This document shows, one piece after another, positions 22,047 to 33,639 of a stretch of 64,000 bases of DNA. The notes beneath the pieces were generated by a model. That model made no database searches and was not told the origin of the DNA. It saw only the letters and a list, made by a program, of their open reading frames with translations. The DNA lies in assembly GCF_004210375.1 (NCBI RefSeq), contig NC_134837.1:159009310-159073309 (forward strand), read 5' to 3'. The stretch's first letter is position 1; the number at the start of each line of letters is the position of its first letter. The position numbers were made by a program, and so were the translations under genes. The stretch is from Tachypleus tridentatus (taxonomy: Eukaryota; Arthropoda; Merostomata; Xiphosura; Limulidae).

Positions 22047-22312
22047 AGGCTCACCATGGCCAGGTGGTTAAGGCACTCGACTCGTAATTTGAGGGTCGAG
22101 GGCTCGAATCCCCATCACACCAAACATGTTCGCCCTTTCAACCGTGGGGGCGTTATAATGTGACTGTCAATCCCAATATTCGTTGGTAAAAGAGAAGCCC
22201 AAGAGTTGGCGGTGGGTGGTGATGACTAGCTGCCTTCCATCTAGTCTTATAATGCTAAATTAGGGATGGCTAGCACAAATCGCTCTCTTGTAGCTTTGCG
22301 CGAAGTTCAAAA
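22047..22312 (+). repeat. SINE family A copy, full length
   Basis: Head CACCATGGCCAGGTGG, B box region GGGCTCGAATCCCCATCAC, complete body and GCGCGAAGTTCAAAAT end. Confidence 0.88.
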
Positions 22313-22589
22313 TACATGTGGTAAAATTTTGACAAACAAATGTACATAGCTAAGTGGAAATGAATATTAAATGGCAGTATAAAAAAAAGAAACATGTTCG
22401 TATCATCAGTAACACGAAGTTCTCAACTGTTTTTTTTTTCGGTTGCTAATACAATGGCATGAATCACGCGGTTCTTCAGTCAGTATGGTAAGACGTGGTG
22501 CAAAAATCAGAATTAATTATTATGAATATCCTGAGTACGTTTTATTTTGTTCACGTGTGTATATTTATTTATTATGCGACTTTACAGCA

Positions 22590-22706
22590 GGTGTGTTTTT
22601 CTTTTAGCAAAGTCACAACTGGCTATCTGCTGAGCCCACCGAGGCGAATCGAACCCCTGATTTTAGCGTTGTAAATCCGTAGACTTACCGCTATACTAGC
22701 GGGGGG
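22590..22706 (-). repeat. SINE family B copy, full length
   Basis: GTGTGTTTTTCTTTTAGC, then GGCTATCTGCTGAGCCCACC, CGAATCGAACCCCTG and TAGACTTACCGCTATACTAG. Confidence 0.9.
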
Positions 22707-22709
22707 CTT

Positions 22710-23460
22710 TAGAACAGCTTTTGTAGTAAACTCAGTAAATTCGGAGACTATACGTGCCACTTTCCCCAAAATTTCGAAACTGTAGAAACCAAATTTAATG
22801 AAACTGGGAAATATTTATGAGTTGTGTTCAGGACGCTGCGAATAAAAATTTTAAACCGGTTTTATATCACAATTAAAGGTTTATATAATACGTAGTTAAA
22901 ATACCGTAAAATGTTCCACGTTTTCTGTTGACATAACATATCTCTCATTTCCAAACAACTGCTTCTATAAAAATAAAACAAAACTACTAATGGACTACAT
23001 GCTTACATATAGTAGTTTAGTTTATCAACGTTGCAATTCCTTTGCTTGCTGTTTCCTGTCGCTAATTAAGAGCACGTGAGTAAATGAAAATGTTGTCCAA
23101 CTAAACAACCATCTAATTAGGTCTTTTGTCTTAGTATTAATGAAACACTAAATATTATTTATCATAAATTTCGATAAATTCATAACAAATTTATAATATA
23201 TCACGTTTTTCAAGGTTAGTCTTGTCTTAACAAGAAAAAGTATGGAGTGTGTTCAGCAGAATATTGCGAGCTCAAACTTTGGGCCTTTCGCCCGCAACCC
23301 AACAAGATAACGACTTACTAGGATATTCGACCCACACATCAATCAAATGGCTATTAATAAGATATAAAGAAAACTTCATAAAAGGTACAAATATATAACA
23401 ATGACTGCTGATTTGTGAGATATTTTTAATTGAGTTTCATTTGTTTATCCGTAAGGAGTA
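22710..23460. other. Intergenic or intronic DNA, nothing recognised
   Basis: No exon, RNA gene or repeat that I recognise. Confidence 0.4.
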
Positions 23461-23473
23461 TTATTTTTTTTTT

Positions 23474-23578
23474 TTATAGCAAAGCCACATCCGGCTATCT
23501 GCTGAGCCCACCGAGGGAATCGAACCCCTGATTTTGCGTTGTAAATCCGAAGACATACCGCTGTACTAGCATGGGGCT
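23474..23578 (-). repeat. SINE family B copy with target-site duplication
   Basis: Full family B sequence. It is flanked by TTATCCGTAAGG on both sides (about 23445-23456 and 23578-23589), a perfect 12-base duplication. Confidence 0.9.
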
Positions 23579-23649
23579 TATCCGTAAGGTAACGAAAGCA
23601 AAAAACAAAAAAAAAAAAACAACTTTGAAGTTCTTGCAAACTATTTTAG

Positions 23650-24720
23650 ACGCAACCAAAAGTATTAATGCCTTTGTAAGGTTTTTCACACAATCTGATC
23701 TAATTTTATTTTATAATACGTGCAAAATGAATGTATAAAAACAACTTTTTAATTTATTTTTAATAAGTTACTATGAATAGTTTAAGTTCAAGCGTTGGTG
23801 TAAGAAATCAGAAGTTTTTTTATAGGGTAAATGGTTTTAAAGCGATTTAAAGTGTTGAAAATATTTTATTAATAATATAAGTTGCAGAAAGTAAAAACAT
23901 ATCCCTTTATACAACTGTTTGATAGAATGTCATGTTTTTATGACACATTTTTTAACACATCAAACTCGGCCTCCTGATGTTAATAAAAAATCACTATGGA
24001 AACGTTTGGATTGTTTCAATTAGAGATAAAGGGCACGTTTGGTACTATTTTTCAAATTATTTCCCTGGAACCTATTATTTTCCTGAGCCCAGACCATGAG
24101 AGTTAGCATAGAGAAGCTAACTTGTAAATATAAAGTAAAACGATGTAGCAATGGAACATGCTTAAAGCGTTCTAGATGTTGTTGTAAACGTGATGGTTTA
24201 AGCGTAGTGATGAAGCAAAATCGTGGGTCCAAGTTGGATGAGGGAAGAACGTATTTGAAGATATAACAACTGATTTGACATACCAGTTGAATCGATAATT
24301 AGTTAATTAAATACTCCATCGACGACTGCAAAACTTAAAAACGGGACACAACAGTATCGTTATTTTCAGAAGAGGGGGTTAGAATAATATATAAGAAATA
24401 ATTAATTTCATTATTTTGTGAAACTAGTAACACAGTAAAGCTCAAAGATACAGTGCTGAAGTTGAAGTAGATGCACAATACATTACAATATGATTTCCCT
24501 AGCGATACTTACCTTAAAAATTCAATTTCTGCAATGAAAAGTAAATATAAGAAGGATGGTAACATGCGCAGTACGGTACCACCATAATATATTCCCTATA
24601 TATATTTCATCATATCATAGTTTTACTAATAATTAGTTTATTTTTTGTTTTAGAATTTGTGCAGAGCTTTTCCATCGATATATATCAAAATAACTCTAAA
24701 TCACTGGTTTTTGGAGTGGT
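23650..24720. other. Intergenic or intronic DNA, nothing firm
   Basis: A minus-strand frame at 24232-24020 (70 codons) has no family I can name, and no splice sites support it. Confidence 0.35.
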
Positions 24721-24724
24721 TCTT

Positions 24725-24928
24725 TTTTGTTTATCTTGAATTTCGAGCAAAGCTACTCGAGGGCTATCTGTACTAGCCGTCCCTAATTTAGCAGTGTAAG
24801 ACTAGAGGAAAGGCAGCTAGTCATCACCACCCACCGCCAACTCTTGGGCTACTCTTTAACCAACGAATAGTGAGATTGACCGTCACATTATAACGCCCCC
24901 ACGGCTGAAAGGGCGAGCAATTTTGGTG
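24725..24928 (-). repeat. SINE family A copy, 5'-truncated
   Basis: Tail and body through CACGGCTGAAAGGGCGAGCA. The tRNA-like head is absent. Confidence 0.88.
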
Positions 24929-24929
24929 T

Positions 24930-25440
24930 TACTAAAACAAAACTAATTATTATATAAACTTGAAATGAAAAAGTAATAAATTCTTAATATTATGTTTACA
25001 ATAAGGAAAGTAGGCATGCATAATTACTCTCAAACCTCTATTAGTCTTAAAAGCGTTTGAAAATTTTGATCGAATAACCAAACTGCTATAGCTTCGAATA
25101 AACCACTTTAAAAGCAGATTTGTAGAATCCTTTAGCGTATTGTAAACTTAGCGTTCTGGATAGTTTCATGGGAAGTGAAAATACTTCCCAAAAGTGGTTT
25201 AAAAGTTACGTTGTGGTAAATTTTGATTCGATCATAATCCTTGTCAACCATGATAACCGACGTGTATTGATAAAACGAGACACGTGCACCGAAATTAATT
25301 AAGCAACCTAACCAATAGATCTGCAGATGAAGCACGTGTCTAAGTGCATATAGCTATAGTCAGTTTCTAATAGGTTGTTTAATTAATGATATTCGCTTTC
25401 CAGAATGGGAGGATGCTCAGTTATTATTTTCCTTTTTAAT
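24930..25440. other. Intergenic or intronic DNA, nothing recognised
   Basis: No supported feature. Confidence 0.4.
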
Positions 25441-25447
25441 TAATTGT

Positions 25448-25620
25448 TGTTAGTTGAATTGTGGGAAGGCAACTAGTCAACGAGATCAACTACCGACTTT
25501 TGGGTTACTAAAATAGAATACCAGGTAAAGCACCCACAGCTCCGAATTACGAAGCCCGATTTTGCGATAACGAGTTTTGAGATGAGTTTCGAATTCATAG
25601 GCTGGCACATTAATTCAACC
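25448..25620 (-). repeat. SINE family A copy, strongly diverged
   Basis: GGGAAGGCAACTAGTCA, CTACCGACTTTTGGG and AGCACCCACAGCT follow family A order. The head is not recognisable. Confidence 0.4.
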
Positions 25621-25639
25621 CGAAAAGTAAGATTCCCAT

Positions 25640-26225
25640 ATAATACATAAGCTTCGACAGGTATGGCACGTACAAAATATAGATTTACTAATACGAAATA
25701 TATTCTTACTGTTCAATAAAAACTAAGACATAAGCTTTATTATTCAATCTGTTTCGCTCTTAAGCATGTATAAAAGAAAATCGAGAACTATATGTTTTCA
25801 ATTTGAATAGGTTTCTATTGAATGCGAGTTTAATGTCATTTTAAATCATGTCACTCTCAATAACTGAGAAACTTAAAAAAATGGTAAGTACAGTATACAT
25901 TTACTCAATAATAAGTTGTGTATTTCGTTTTTATTAAACATTTGAACGTATTTTGTAATGAAATATTCTGAGTAAACTTAGTGATTTGACTCGTGATGCA
26001 ACTTAACGTTCTCCACTTTCTAGTGGGGTTGCAGTACAAAAATGACATACCTATCTCATGATTCGGCTTAAAAAGAGACTACTGGGTAACTGCTCCTACC
26101 CTGGTTATTAGCATCGATTGTACTTGAAGCCTTAGATCTTCGACCTGACTGATTAGTTCACGTGAAGGTACAGAGTTCGGTTTGAAAATGTAATTATAAA
26201 TGAACACTGGTTGATCTTGTGGTAG
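25640..26225. other. Intergenic or intronic DNA, nothing recognised
   Basis: No supported feature. Confidence 0.4.
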
Positions 26226-26503
26226 TTTGTTTGTTTTGTTTTGAATTTTGCGCAAAGCTACACGAGGACTATCTGCGCTAGCCGTCCCTAATTCACCAGT
26301 GTAAGTCTAGAAGGAAGGCAGCTAGTCATCACCACCCACTGCCAACTCTTGGGTAACTCTTTTACCAACTAATAGTGGAATTGACCGTCACATTATAATA
26401 CCCCACGGCTGAAAGGGTGAGCATGTTTGGTGTGATGGGGATTCGAATTTGCGACCCTCAGATTACGAGTCGAGTGCCTTAACCACCTAGCCATGTCGGG
26501 CCG
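26226..26503 (-). repeat. SINE family A copy, full length
   Basis: Complete from TTTGTTTGTTTTGTTTTGAA to CCATGTCGGGCC, with GATCTTGT on both flanks as a short target duplication. Confidence 0.9.
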
Positions 26504-26619
26504 ATCTTGTAATAGAGCTCTGGATTTCTTAGAAGGCGAAGTGGACTCGAATCTGTATGACATCTTAAAATATTCTTTGCAGTTTAAGCGGTTGTATGGT
26601 TTCTATTAGGGTTTTAATG

Positions 26620-26695
26620 ACTGGCTATCTTCTCTCAGATCAGTAGTTCAAAGTTCGGGACGACGGCAGATAGCTTTAGGAATTTTAAAATAAAT
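26620..26695 (+). repeat. SINE family A tail fragment
   Basis: GGCTATCTTCTCTCAGATC, AAGTTCGGGACGACGG and CAGATAGCTTTAGGAATTTT resemble the last third of family A. Confidence 0.35.
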
Positions 26696-26750
26696 ATAAT
26701 ATACAATTTCAAATTTAGTTCCAGTTAGTTACATAAAAACTTTCATAAAA

Positions 26751-26979
26751 GCTAGTCGTCCCTAATTTAGTAGTGTAAGACCAGAGGGAAGGCAGCTGGT
26801 CATCACCATCCACCGCCAACTCTTGGGCTACTCTTTTACCAATGAATAGTGGGATTGATCGTGACATTATAACGCCCCCACGGCTGAAAGGGCGAGCATG
26901 TTTGGTTTGACGGGGATTCTAACTCGCGACCTTCAGATTACAAATCGAACGCCTTAATCCACCTGGCCATGCCGGGCCG
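26751..26979 (-). repeat. SINE family A copy, tail-truncated
   Basis: Starts inside the body at GCTAGTCGTCCCTAATTTAG and continues through the complete tRNA head to CCATGCCGGGCC. The AT-rich end of the tail is missing. Confidence 0.88.
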
Positions 26980-26989
26980 AATAAATATC

Positions 26990-27690
26990 TAATGTAAATG
27001 AATTACGTTTATTTTTTAAAAGGCTTTTTTTTACAAATCAATATGGTAAAAAGAAAATGTCACAATTTTTATTACACAATTTAAAAAAGTCTTACTTTTC
27101 AAAAGTATTTGGTTATCGAGAATCTCGTATATTTTAATTAGGTAATTGTCTTACATCTCTACATTTACGCCTACCTTAATGCACTCCAAAGACTGTCAAT
27201 AAATTAAAACTAAAATATGGAGCAAACATTTTGTGAATTAAGAACATTAAAATCTTAATGGGTATTAATTTGTTACGAATCATTTTTTTTTCAAAACGAT
27301 TTCATATTTCAGTTAAATCAAAAAGAAAACAAAAAGGTTGTTGAAAATGCTTAACGAAAATCTCTTTTCAAGTCTGAAAAGGTTTTAATTATAAGCTTTC
27401 CTGATGCTGAACTAATTAGCAAGCATTTCTGTGTTTAGGAAATTACTATGGAAATTACGCAGCATACACGTATTTTATTTGTTCTGACTGAGATACAGTT
27501 GAAGAAATGTTCTGATTGTCTTAAGCGAATGCACTTTCAAGTTTCACTGTTTTTGAACTTTGAAAGAGCGATAACTAGCAATAAAAACGGATAAAATCCT
27601 ATTTTAAATCACAAATGACCTTATGTGTAGGATTTCAGTATATAAATGATGAAGCTGTGAGTAATGTTTAGAGAGACAAGATAACTATGT
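26990..27690. other. Intergenic or intronic DNA, nothing recognised
   Basis: No supported feature. Confidence 0.4.
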
Positions 27691-27699
27691 TTTACTTTT

Positions 27700-28040
27700 T
27701 CAGGATAAACATAACATGGTTATGTAAGGATTAAAATGAATTTTGGATAAACATAACATAATTGCGTGAGGACTAAAATGAATTTTGGATGAACATAACA
27801 GTTGTGTGAGGACTGAAATTAATTTTAGATGAACATAACATTGTTGTGTAAGGACTAAAATGAATTTTAGATAAATGTGTGTTTTCTTATAGCAAAGCCA
27901 CCTTGGACTATCTGCTGAGCCCATGGAGGGGAATCGAACCCCTGATTATAGCATTGGAAATCCGTTGACTTACCGCTGTATTAGCGGGGGGCGATTTTGG
28001 ATAAACACAACATAATATGTAAAGGTTAAAACTAATTTTT
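27700..28040 (+). repeat. 42-bp tandem array interrupted by a SINE
   Basis: Units begin near 27703, 27745, 27787, 27827 and 27869 (spacing 42, 42, 40, 42) with consensus GGATAAACATAACAT plus AAGGACTAAAATGAATTTT. A family B SINE interrupts the fifth unit. A further unit follows it, starting ATTTTGGATAAACACAAC at about 27994. Confidence 0.8.
27876..27993 (-). repeat. SINE family B copy inside the 42-bp array
   Basis: GTGTGTTTTCTTATAGCAAA to GTATTAGCGGGGGGC. ATTTTAGATAAA on the left and ATTTTGGATAAA on the right look like the target duplication, though they are also array sequence. Confidence 0.88.
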
Positions 28041-28044
28041 ATCC

Positions 28045-30290
28045 ATTTATATTTCAGTGAAATTGTTTTTTCTTCAATATCAAACTTCTGTTCATTTTAA
28101 TCGTGATTACTTGTTAAATTTTATCAGTAAGTAATTTTAAACTTTTAAGGAACATATTTTACATTTAAAGCTTGAATCTTATTTATGATAATAAAATGGA
28201 TTTTAATGAAGTAATGTACTTATTCATTTTGCTTAAAGGTAATTCGAGCTTAGACGGAAACAGATTTGAGTAAGAATCAAAGAACTAACAGGTGTTTAGC
28301 ACAGAGGATAAGTACGTTGTATTGAAACGATTTTGAATGTGTAAATAATCAAACCACGTTACAACCTCAGACAGCTGGCGAATACAGAGGTATTAATGAC
28401 GTTTCATTCTAAGACGTACTGGTCAATTCGCAAGACTCAAAGCCCTTAGGTTTTGTGAAATCGGACGTTTAACATGGTTACTAGGAAACCGTCATTCTTG
28501 AACGCGTGATGGGTGGAAAATGCAGAGAAGAGTTGTGTGTTTTGGACGTGAAAACTTTACAGTGGAGTCTTTTGCAATAGAAACTAAACTGCAGGGCTAT
28601 TTTCCAGATGCACAATCGTCAAATAAAGGACGACCGTACGTGATGACTTGCTAACGACGTCGGTCCCCAAGTCTTTTTGATGTAACGTACTTAACTTCTG
28701 TGCAATGTAACACTAAGGATATATTACTATTCTCTCCGAGATACGAAAGAAGGAGGGAAAACTGTTGAAATATACTATAATAGTGTTTTGTTGGTATTTT
28801 TACAGGTACACAGTTGTAATGAGCACGAAAATTTAGACAAAATGTAGGTTAGGAGTTTAAAAATATTAGAAATATAGCATGGGTTACTTTTACTAGAGGG
28901 TCTTTCTTTGTCTAAAGATTGAGGGCGACCGCCTTACCACAATTGGCCGCAGATAGAAATAGGCAATAAGAAATGAATTGTAGACTTAAGGGCTGAGCTC
29001 CTAACTTCCAACTGAGTCTCTATTGCCACTAACGAAATTGATATTTATGTTTGGATCATGTCTGATAGATGAAATGTCCTCAACATTTTTAGTAACTATG
29101 ACTACAGATATATTTATTTATGCCTTAATGATAAAGTCTGATAATGAACAAATTTTTTTTCGTTTCTTTAATCTCATTGTGGACCTTCTGGCTTTGAGTT
29201 GTATTAATTTCGTTATTATTGTATAACGCTGACTTTGTCGTCTATTTACAGTTAATGTAATTCAAAGAACTATGACTGTTAGTATATATTAATATAACGC
29301 TTAAACCACTCTTATGTTCGCTGTATTTCAATCTTACCATTCTTACTTGCCATATTTTCTCTTTTGTCAATACCTTGTAGTCTCAATTAATCCCACAAAG
29401 TGTTTTTTAATTTTGACTTCATCAGTATCCGCTTCGACGATCAGACACTTATTTCCCTCTGATTACAACTTGTATGCGTCTAAAAGGTTGAAATTCTCTT
29501 TTTAATTTTCTTTAAACTATAATTTTTACATATATATATATCTGAATTGCCATATTACAGTTTTTTTTGTTTTGCTGTCCATAATCATTGTCACCGTAAT
29601 TAAATGCCTTTGTGATAACACAGGCTCTGTGTTGGGATGTTTACAAACTATACCGACAAAGATCAGGACAATATAGACGGTAAGAAACAACTGATGTGCT
29701 CATTTGTAAAGTTTATAGGCAGCTGCCATTGCCACAACAATAAAACTTTGCCCTCAAAAGTTTAAAAATATGAATGTTTGTTAAATACATCTTTCTGATC
29801 GTATTTATTTATCCAAGTAATAATATTTGAACATTTGCATCAAATTTTATTTACACTTGATGCGTTCTTACAGCTATTGTACATTGTTATTTACAAATGT
29901 AAGTTTGTATTACTTTGGCTGCACATGACATAAAAATAAAAGAAAAATACGTTGATATTACACCGTGTTTTTTCCAATTCTTAAAAGGGAATAGTTTTAA
30001 CTTTATAAACTGGGTTATTACATTCAATGAACTTATGTTTACTGTAATATCAATGAGGGATGTTTACGTTTAGCAACACATCTGATGTTCTTACTACTTT
30101 GGTAAATAACAGATTTTGTAGTGACAAAAACTTCGTTCGTAGTTAATCTACTTTTATAATATAATTCAGATTAAAGATTAAACAGCATCTTAGTCACAAA
30201 TACTTAGGAGCTCGATGGGAATTTGGGATTAATAGCTCTTGATAATACATACCGAAGTTCACCACGTATGTTGTTTCAAAATCAATATTT
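28045..30290. other. Intergenic or intronic DNA, nothing firm
   Basis: The stretch 28360-28700 is less A+T-rich than its surroundings (several CG dinucleotides) and could be a regulatory or untranslated segment. It has no long frame. The frames at 29023-29226 and 29314-29505 have no recognisable domain. Confidence 0.35.
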
Positions 30291-30295
30291 ATACA

Positions 30296-30535
30296 TGGTG
30301 TTCTGAAAGTCACTGTGCAGTTTTGTAATCAGCATTCATTCATTCTATTTCAAGCCAGCAACTGATAGCTGTGTTTAGAAACAAAATAAGAAGGATCCAA
30401 GCCTGTATTGATGCCAACGGGGGTCACTTTCAACATTGTTTATAATTGTCATTCATATTTACCTCCTGTATTCTATATTGAAACATGTTTGTTAATAAAT
30501 ATATAAGTGCACAGTGACTTTTCGAACACTCTGTA
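30296..30535 (+). mobile_element. Internally deleted IS630/mariner-type transposon (MITE-like)
   Basis: Inverted ends of about 24 bases are visible: GGTGTTCTGAAAGTCACTGTG on the left, and the complement of CACAGTGACTTTTCGAACACT on the right. Between them one frame reads RRIQACIDANGGHFQHCL followed by a stop. This matches the C-terminal 'R...CI...GGHF.H' block of IS630/Tc1/mariner-superfamily transposases. The element is about 240 bp, so nearly all of the transposase has been lost. The inverted ends are as seen; the family call rests on the C-terminal motif. Confidence 0.65.
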
Positions 30536-30539
30536 TGAT

Positions 30540-31675
30540 TAAATTATTTTGAGTAAAGTTAATGGAATTCAAGTATTAATTGTAACACCTTTCGTACGGC
30601 CATGTGATATTTAACTTTGATAGAAAGTAATTTTTATTCACTATCTTTTGGTATTAGATTCAAACCATTTTATTTCAGTAACTTACTTTTGTCAGCTTCG
30701 ATTGATAATCATTATGAATGTTGCTTCACAAACATTTTACAGCAAAAAAAAGTGTTTGAATTCTTCATGTTTTACAGCTAGATAGTTTCTTAGCATTCTA
30801 TATAATGACAGTTTATGCTTGAAACGAAAGGTCATAGCTAATCAGAGTAGAGATTTTGCTGCCTAATGTTAACTAATAAGTGTCGTTCTGTACGTGTGAA
30901 ATTACTTTGTTAATTAATCAAAGCTTATTTCCTAAAGTGGATGAGCTTTAGTACTTCTATATGCTAAGCTTGACTTTCAAAAAGGGTTTTAATTTGGTCT
31001 TTACGTTTAGGTGTTTGTACTAATTCACCACCACAACTCTGTTCGATTAATTACACGGGTAACCTTGGATCTCCACAGAGGTATATGACAAGTATAAATG
31101 CTGTTCTTTTGTATTCTTTTATATAAGCATACAAATACTGGGACTTGACTGGATGTAGGTACTGGGTTATTGTTCATCATATTTACTGTACGCAAATTTA
31201 CTGTAATATTATATTAAGATTCCCTAAAACAAGGTCAACTTTAATCAATGGATATACAATTGCGTTTCAATTAATTAATTAATTTATTAAGTACGTTTAA
31301 CATTACAGTGCTGATTGCCTAATCATTGTTGTTACTGGTGGTGGGATTTTAATGTAATGCGTCTCTGTATTGTGACAATTCAAGTTTATTATATTAAATT
31401 CAGCTTTGTATTAGACTTCTGTCAAACGTGGAGTTGAAGTAAATATAAACACGAATAAAAACTGAAGTTATATGTTTTCTTCAGCAACGAAACATAAAGT
31501 TATTTTTATGATTTAAGAGTTGAATTTGGTTAAAACTTATATGATTTAACTAAAGAGGATCGGTTCTATTTTATGTTATAATTCTTAATGTACTAAAAAT
31601 CTGATCAATGACCCTTCTCTACCCCAACACGACTAACACTCTCATCAAAGTTAACCTTATTTATTGGCACTTTTA
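30540..31675. other. Intergenic or intronic DNA, nothing recognised
   Basis: No supported feature. Confidence 0.4.
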
Positions 31676-31676
31676 G

Positions 31677-31935
31677 ACCCTGCATTGTTTGGTGGTTAGG
31701 ATGCTCAACTTGTTATCTGAGGGTGGCGGGTTTGTAACACCAAACTTGCTCGTCATTTCAGTCGTAGGGTGGTTATAATTAGTGGTCAATCCCACTATTC
31801 GTTGGTAAAAGAATAGCCCAAGAGTTGGCTAAGATGGTGATGACTAGCTGTCTTCCCTCTAGCCTTACACTGCTAAATTAATGACAGTTAGCACAGATAG
31901 TTCTCGTATAGCTTTGCACGAAATTCAAAATAACC
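31677..31935 (+). repeat. SINE family A copy with B box deleted
   Basis: TGCATTGTTTGGTGGTTAGG, GTTATCTGAGGGTGGCGGG, then the sequence jumps to TTTGTAACACCAAACTTGC, losing GTTCGAATCC. Body and tail are complete. Confidence 0.85.
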
Positions 31936-32092
31936 AACCAACCGAACAGCAGTTTTTATTTTTACAATTCATACGTTTTTACACACTGGCGCACTTTACA
32001 GAAAACGAGAACACAATAAACTGAAAAGTTTGTTTAAGTTTTAACACCCTTACTGTATTTAGAAGAAAGCATTTTTCGATAATTTGGTGTTT

Positions 32093-32180
32093 CTGTTTGT
32101 TTTGTTTTTGAACTTCGCACAAATCCACATGAAGGCTATCTGCACTAGCTGTATCTAATATAGAAGTGGAAGATTTAATA
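32093..32180 (-). repeat. SINE family A tail fragment
   Basis: TTTGTTTTTGAACTTCGCAC, GGCTATCTGCACTAGCTGTA, then the match fades. Confidence 0.7.
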
Positions 32181-32189
32181 CAGAACTCA

Positions 32190-33355
32190 TCAGGCCAACT
32201 GGAACACAATATCACAGTAATTCAAAACAAACTAGACCAACCTTTTTGTTTCCAATAATTTCTGGCGTTGTATGAGATATTTTGTCCATGTATCAGGGCC
32301 GAGATCTTATAATTACTCATAATTCTTTCACTTGCCAATTGCTATGGACTGTAAAAAAATCTTTCTGTAACACTCCAGATAAGAATGACGTCAGAGTAAA
32401 TTGCTGCATTTTCACTGTAATATTAATACAAAAAACAAAACGTTTTGCTTGTCTCTAAGTAATTATTTTGCATTGTGTTTGATTCTTCTATGGTTACTTG
32501 TTGACTCTAGAAATGCAATCATCAATCAGCCACTGCTTGAATCTAACTACACGCAACGCATTACGAGTCTTCACATTTTAGTAACTTAGTAACAAGAATT
32601 AATTATTTAATAACGATTTTTCGTGTAAGATTCCCATGCAAATGTTATATTTTGTTTTATTGTTGATGACGCAAATGCCAAAATAGTATTTGTGCTTTGT
32701 CTTAATTAGAATACATGAAGGATTAACGGAATAGTCACACTTTACAAAAACAATGTACCGGGTCCCATTCTTCTCTTAGGAAGACTTATTTTAACGTTGT
32801 ATGTTTTAATCCTGATGGGTGTAACATATCAGTTTATTGTAAGAAGGTCAGTCTTACTTCAGAGATCTTGGTAAATTTTTCATAAGCCCTACAATGTTGG
32901 CTTCCAAGACCAGACTTAAATAAAACAAACGCACAGAAGTCAATAGTTCTGATATAACAACTATGTTGGAGACGACATGAACTTTGTTTTCATTCCCTGT
33001 GGTAGTCTTGTATATGATAAGATGCAGTTTTGTTATAGGTTTGTCGTTTCGGGACTTTGCAACTCTTTGTTGTTTCGCCATGGGAATATCCTCTTCTAAA
33101 AAGTGAAGTCATTAGATAGAATTTGCCGTGAACCAAATATATAATAGATGGTGAACACGGAGCCTATGGTACTACAGCATATGCGGCAACACGACACTGA
33201 ATTATTATACACAAATATTTCTTATAAAACAAAATAACCTTAGGATTGTAAATCTTTTAAATGCTATCATTCCTCGGACATGAGTCCTTGTGTTTATTGA
33301 CCGAGTTCTTGATATTTAGAATCTTGCTTAATATGCATTCACTATTTAATGTCGC
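32190..33355. other. Intergenic or intronic DNA, nothing firm
   Basis: A minus-strand frame at 33081-32854 (75 codons, starting MAKQQRVAKSRNDKPITK) is preceded by no clear promoter or splice site. No family is recognised. Confidence 0.35.
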
Positions 33356-33359
33356 GTGG

Positions 33360-33473
33360 GTGCTTCCCAACAGCAACGCCACATCAGGTTATCTGCTGTG
33401 CCTACCAAGGGGAATCGAACCTCTGATTTTAGCGTTTTAAGTCTCAAGATTTACCGTCGACCCACCGGGGGAC
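33360..33473 (-). repeat. SINE family B copy
   Basis: ACAGCAACGCCACATCAGG, GGGGAATCGAACCTCTGAT and AGATTTACCGTCGACCCACC. It is diverged at both ends. Confidence 0.8.
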
Positions 33474-33516
33474 ATTTAAAGTCGCATAGTATTTTAACGA
33501 TTTTTCTGTAAATGTA

Positions 33517-33636
33517 AGTCCCCCGCTGATACAGCGGTAAGGCTACGGATTTACAACGCTAAAATCAGCGGTTCGTTTTCCCTCGGTGGGCTCAGCAGAT
33601 AGCTCGTTGTGGCTTTGCTATAAGAAAAAACATACA
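33517..33636 (+). repeat. SINE family B copy, full length, opposite orientation to its neighbour
   Basis: CCCCCGCTGATACAGCGGTA, ACGGATTTACAACGC, then CTCAGCAGATAGCTCGTTG and TTGCTATAAGAAAAAAC, followed by (CATA)n. Only about 45 bases separate it from the inverted copy at 33360-33473. Confidence 0.9.
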
Positions 33637-33639
33637 TAC

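Noticed and set aside
22590-22706. tRNA-Val-like gene (loop TTTACAA) in family B copies
   Set aside because: The cloverleaf is incomplete and each hit runs into the shared SINE tail.
24020-24232. hAT/BED-type transposase fragment (LKPSRLQQHLE)
   Set aside because: Only one short stretch resembles the KPS-L-RH block. The rest of the frame does not fit and no second motif was found.
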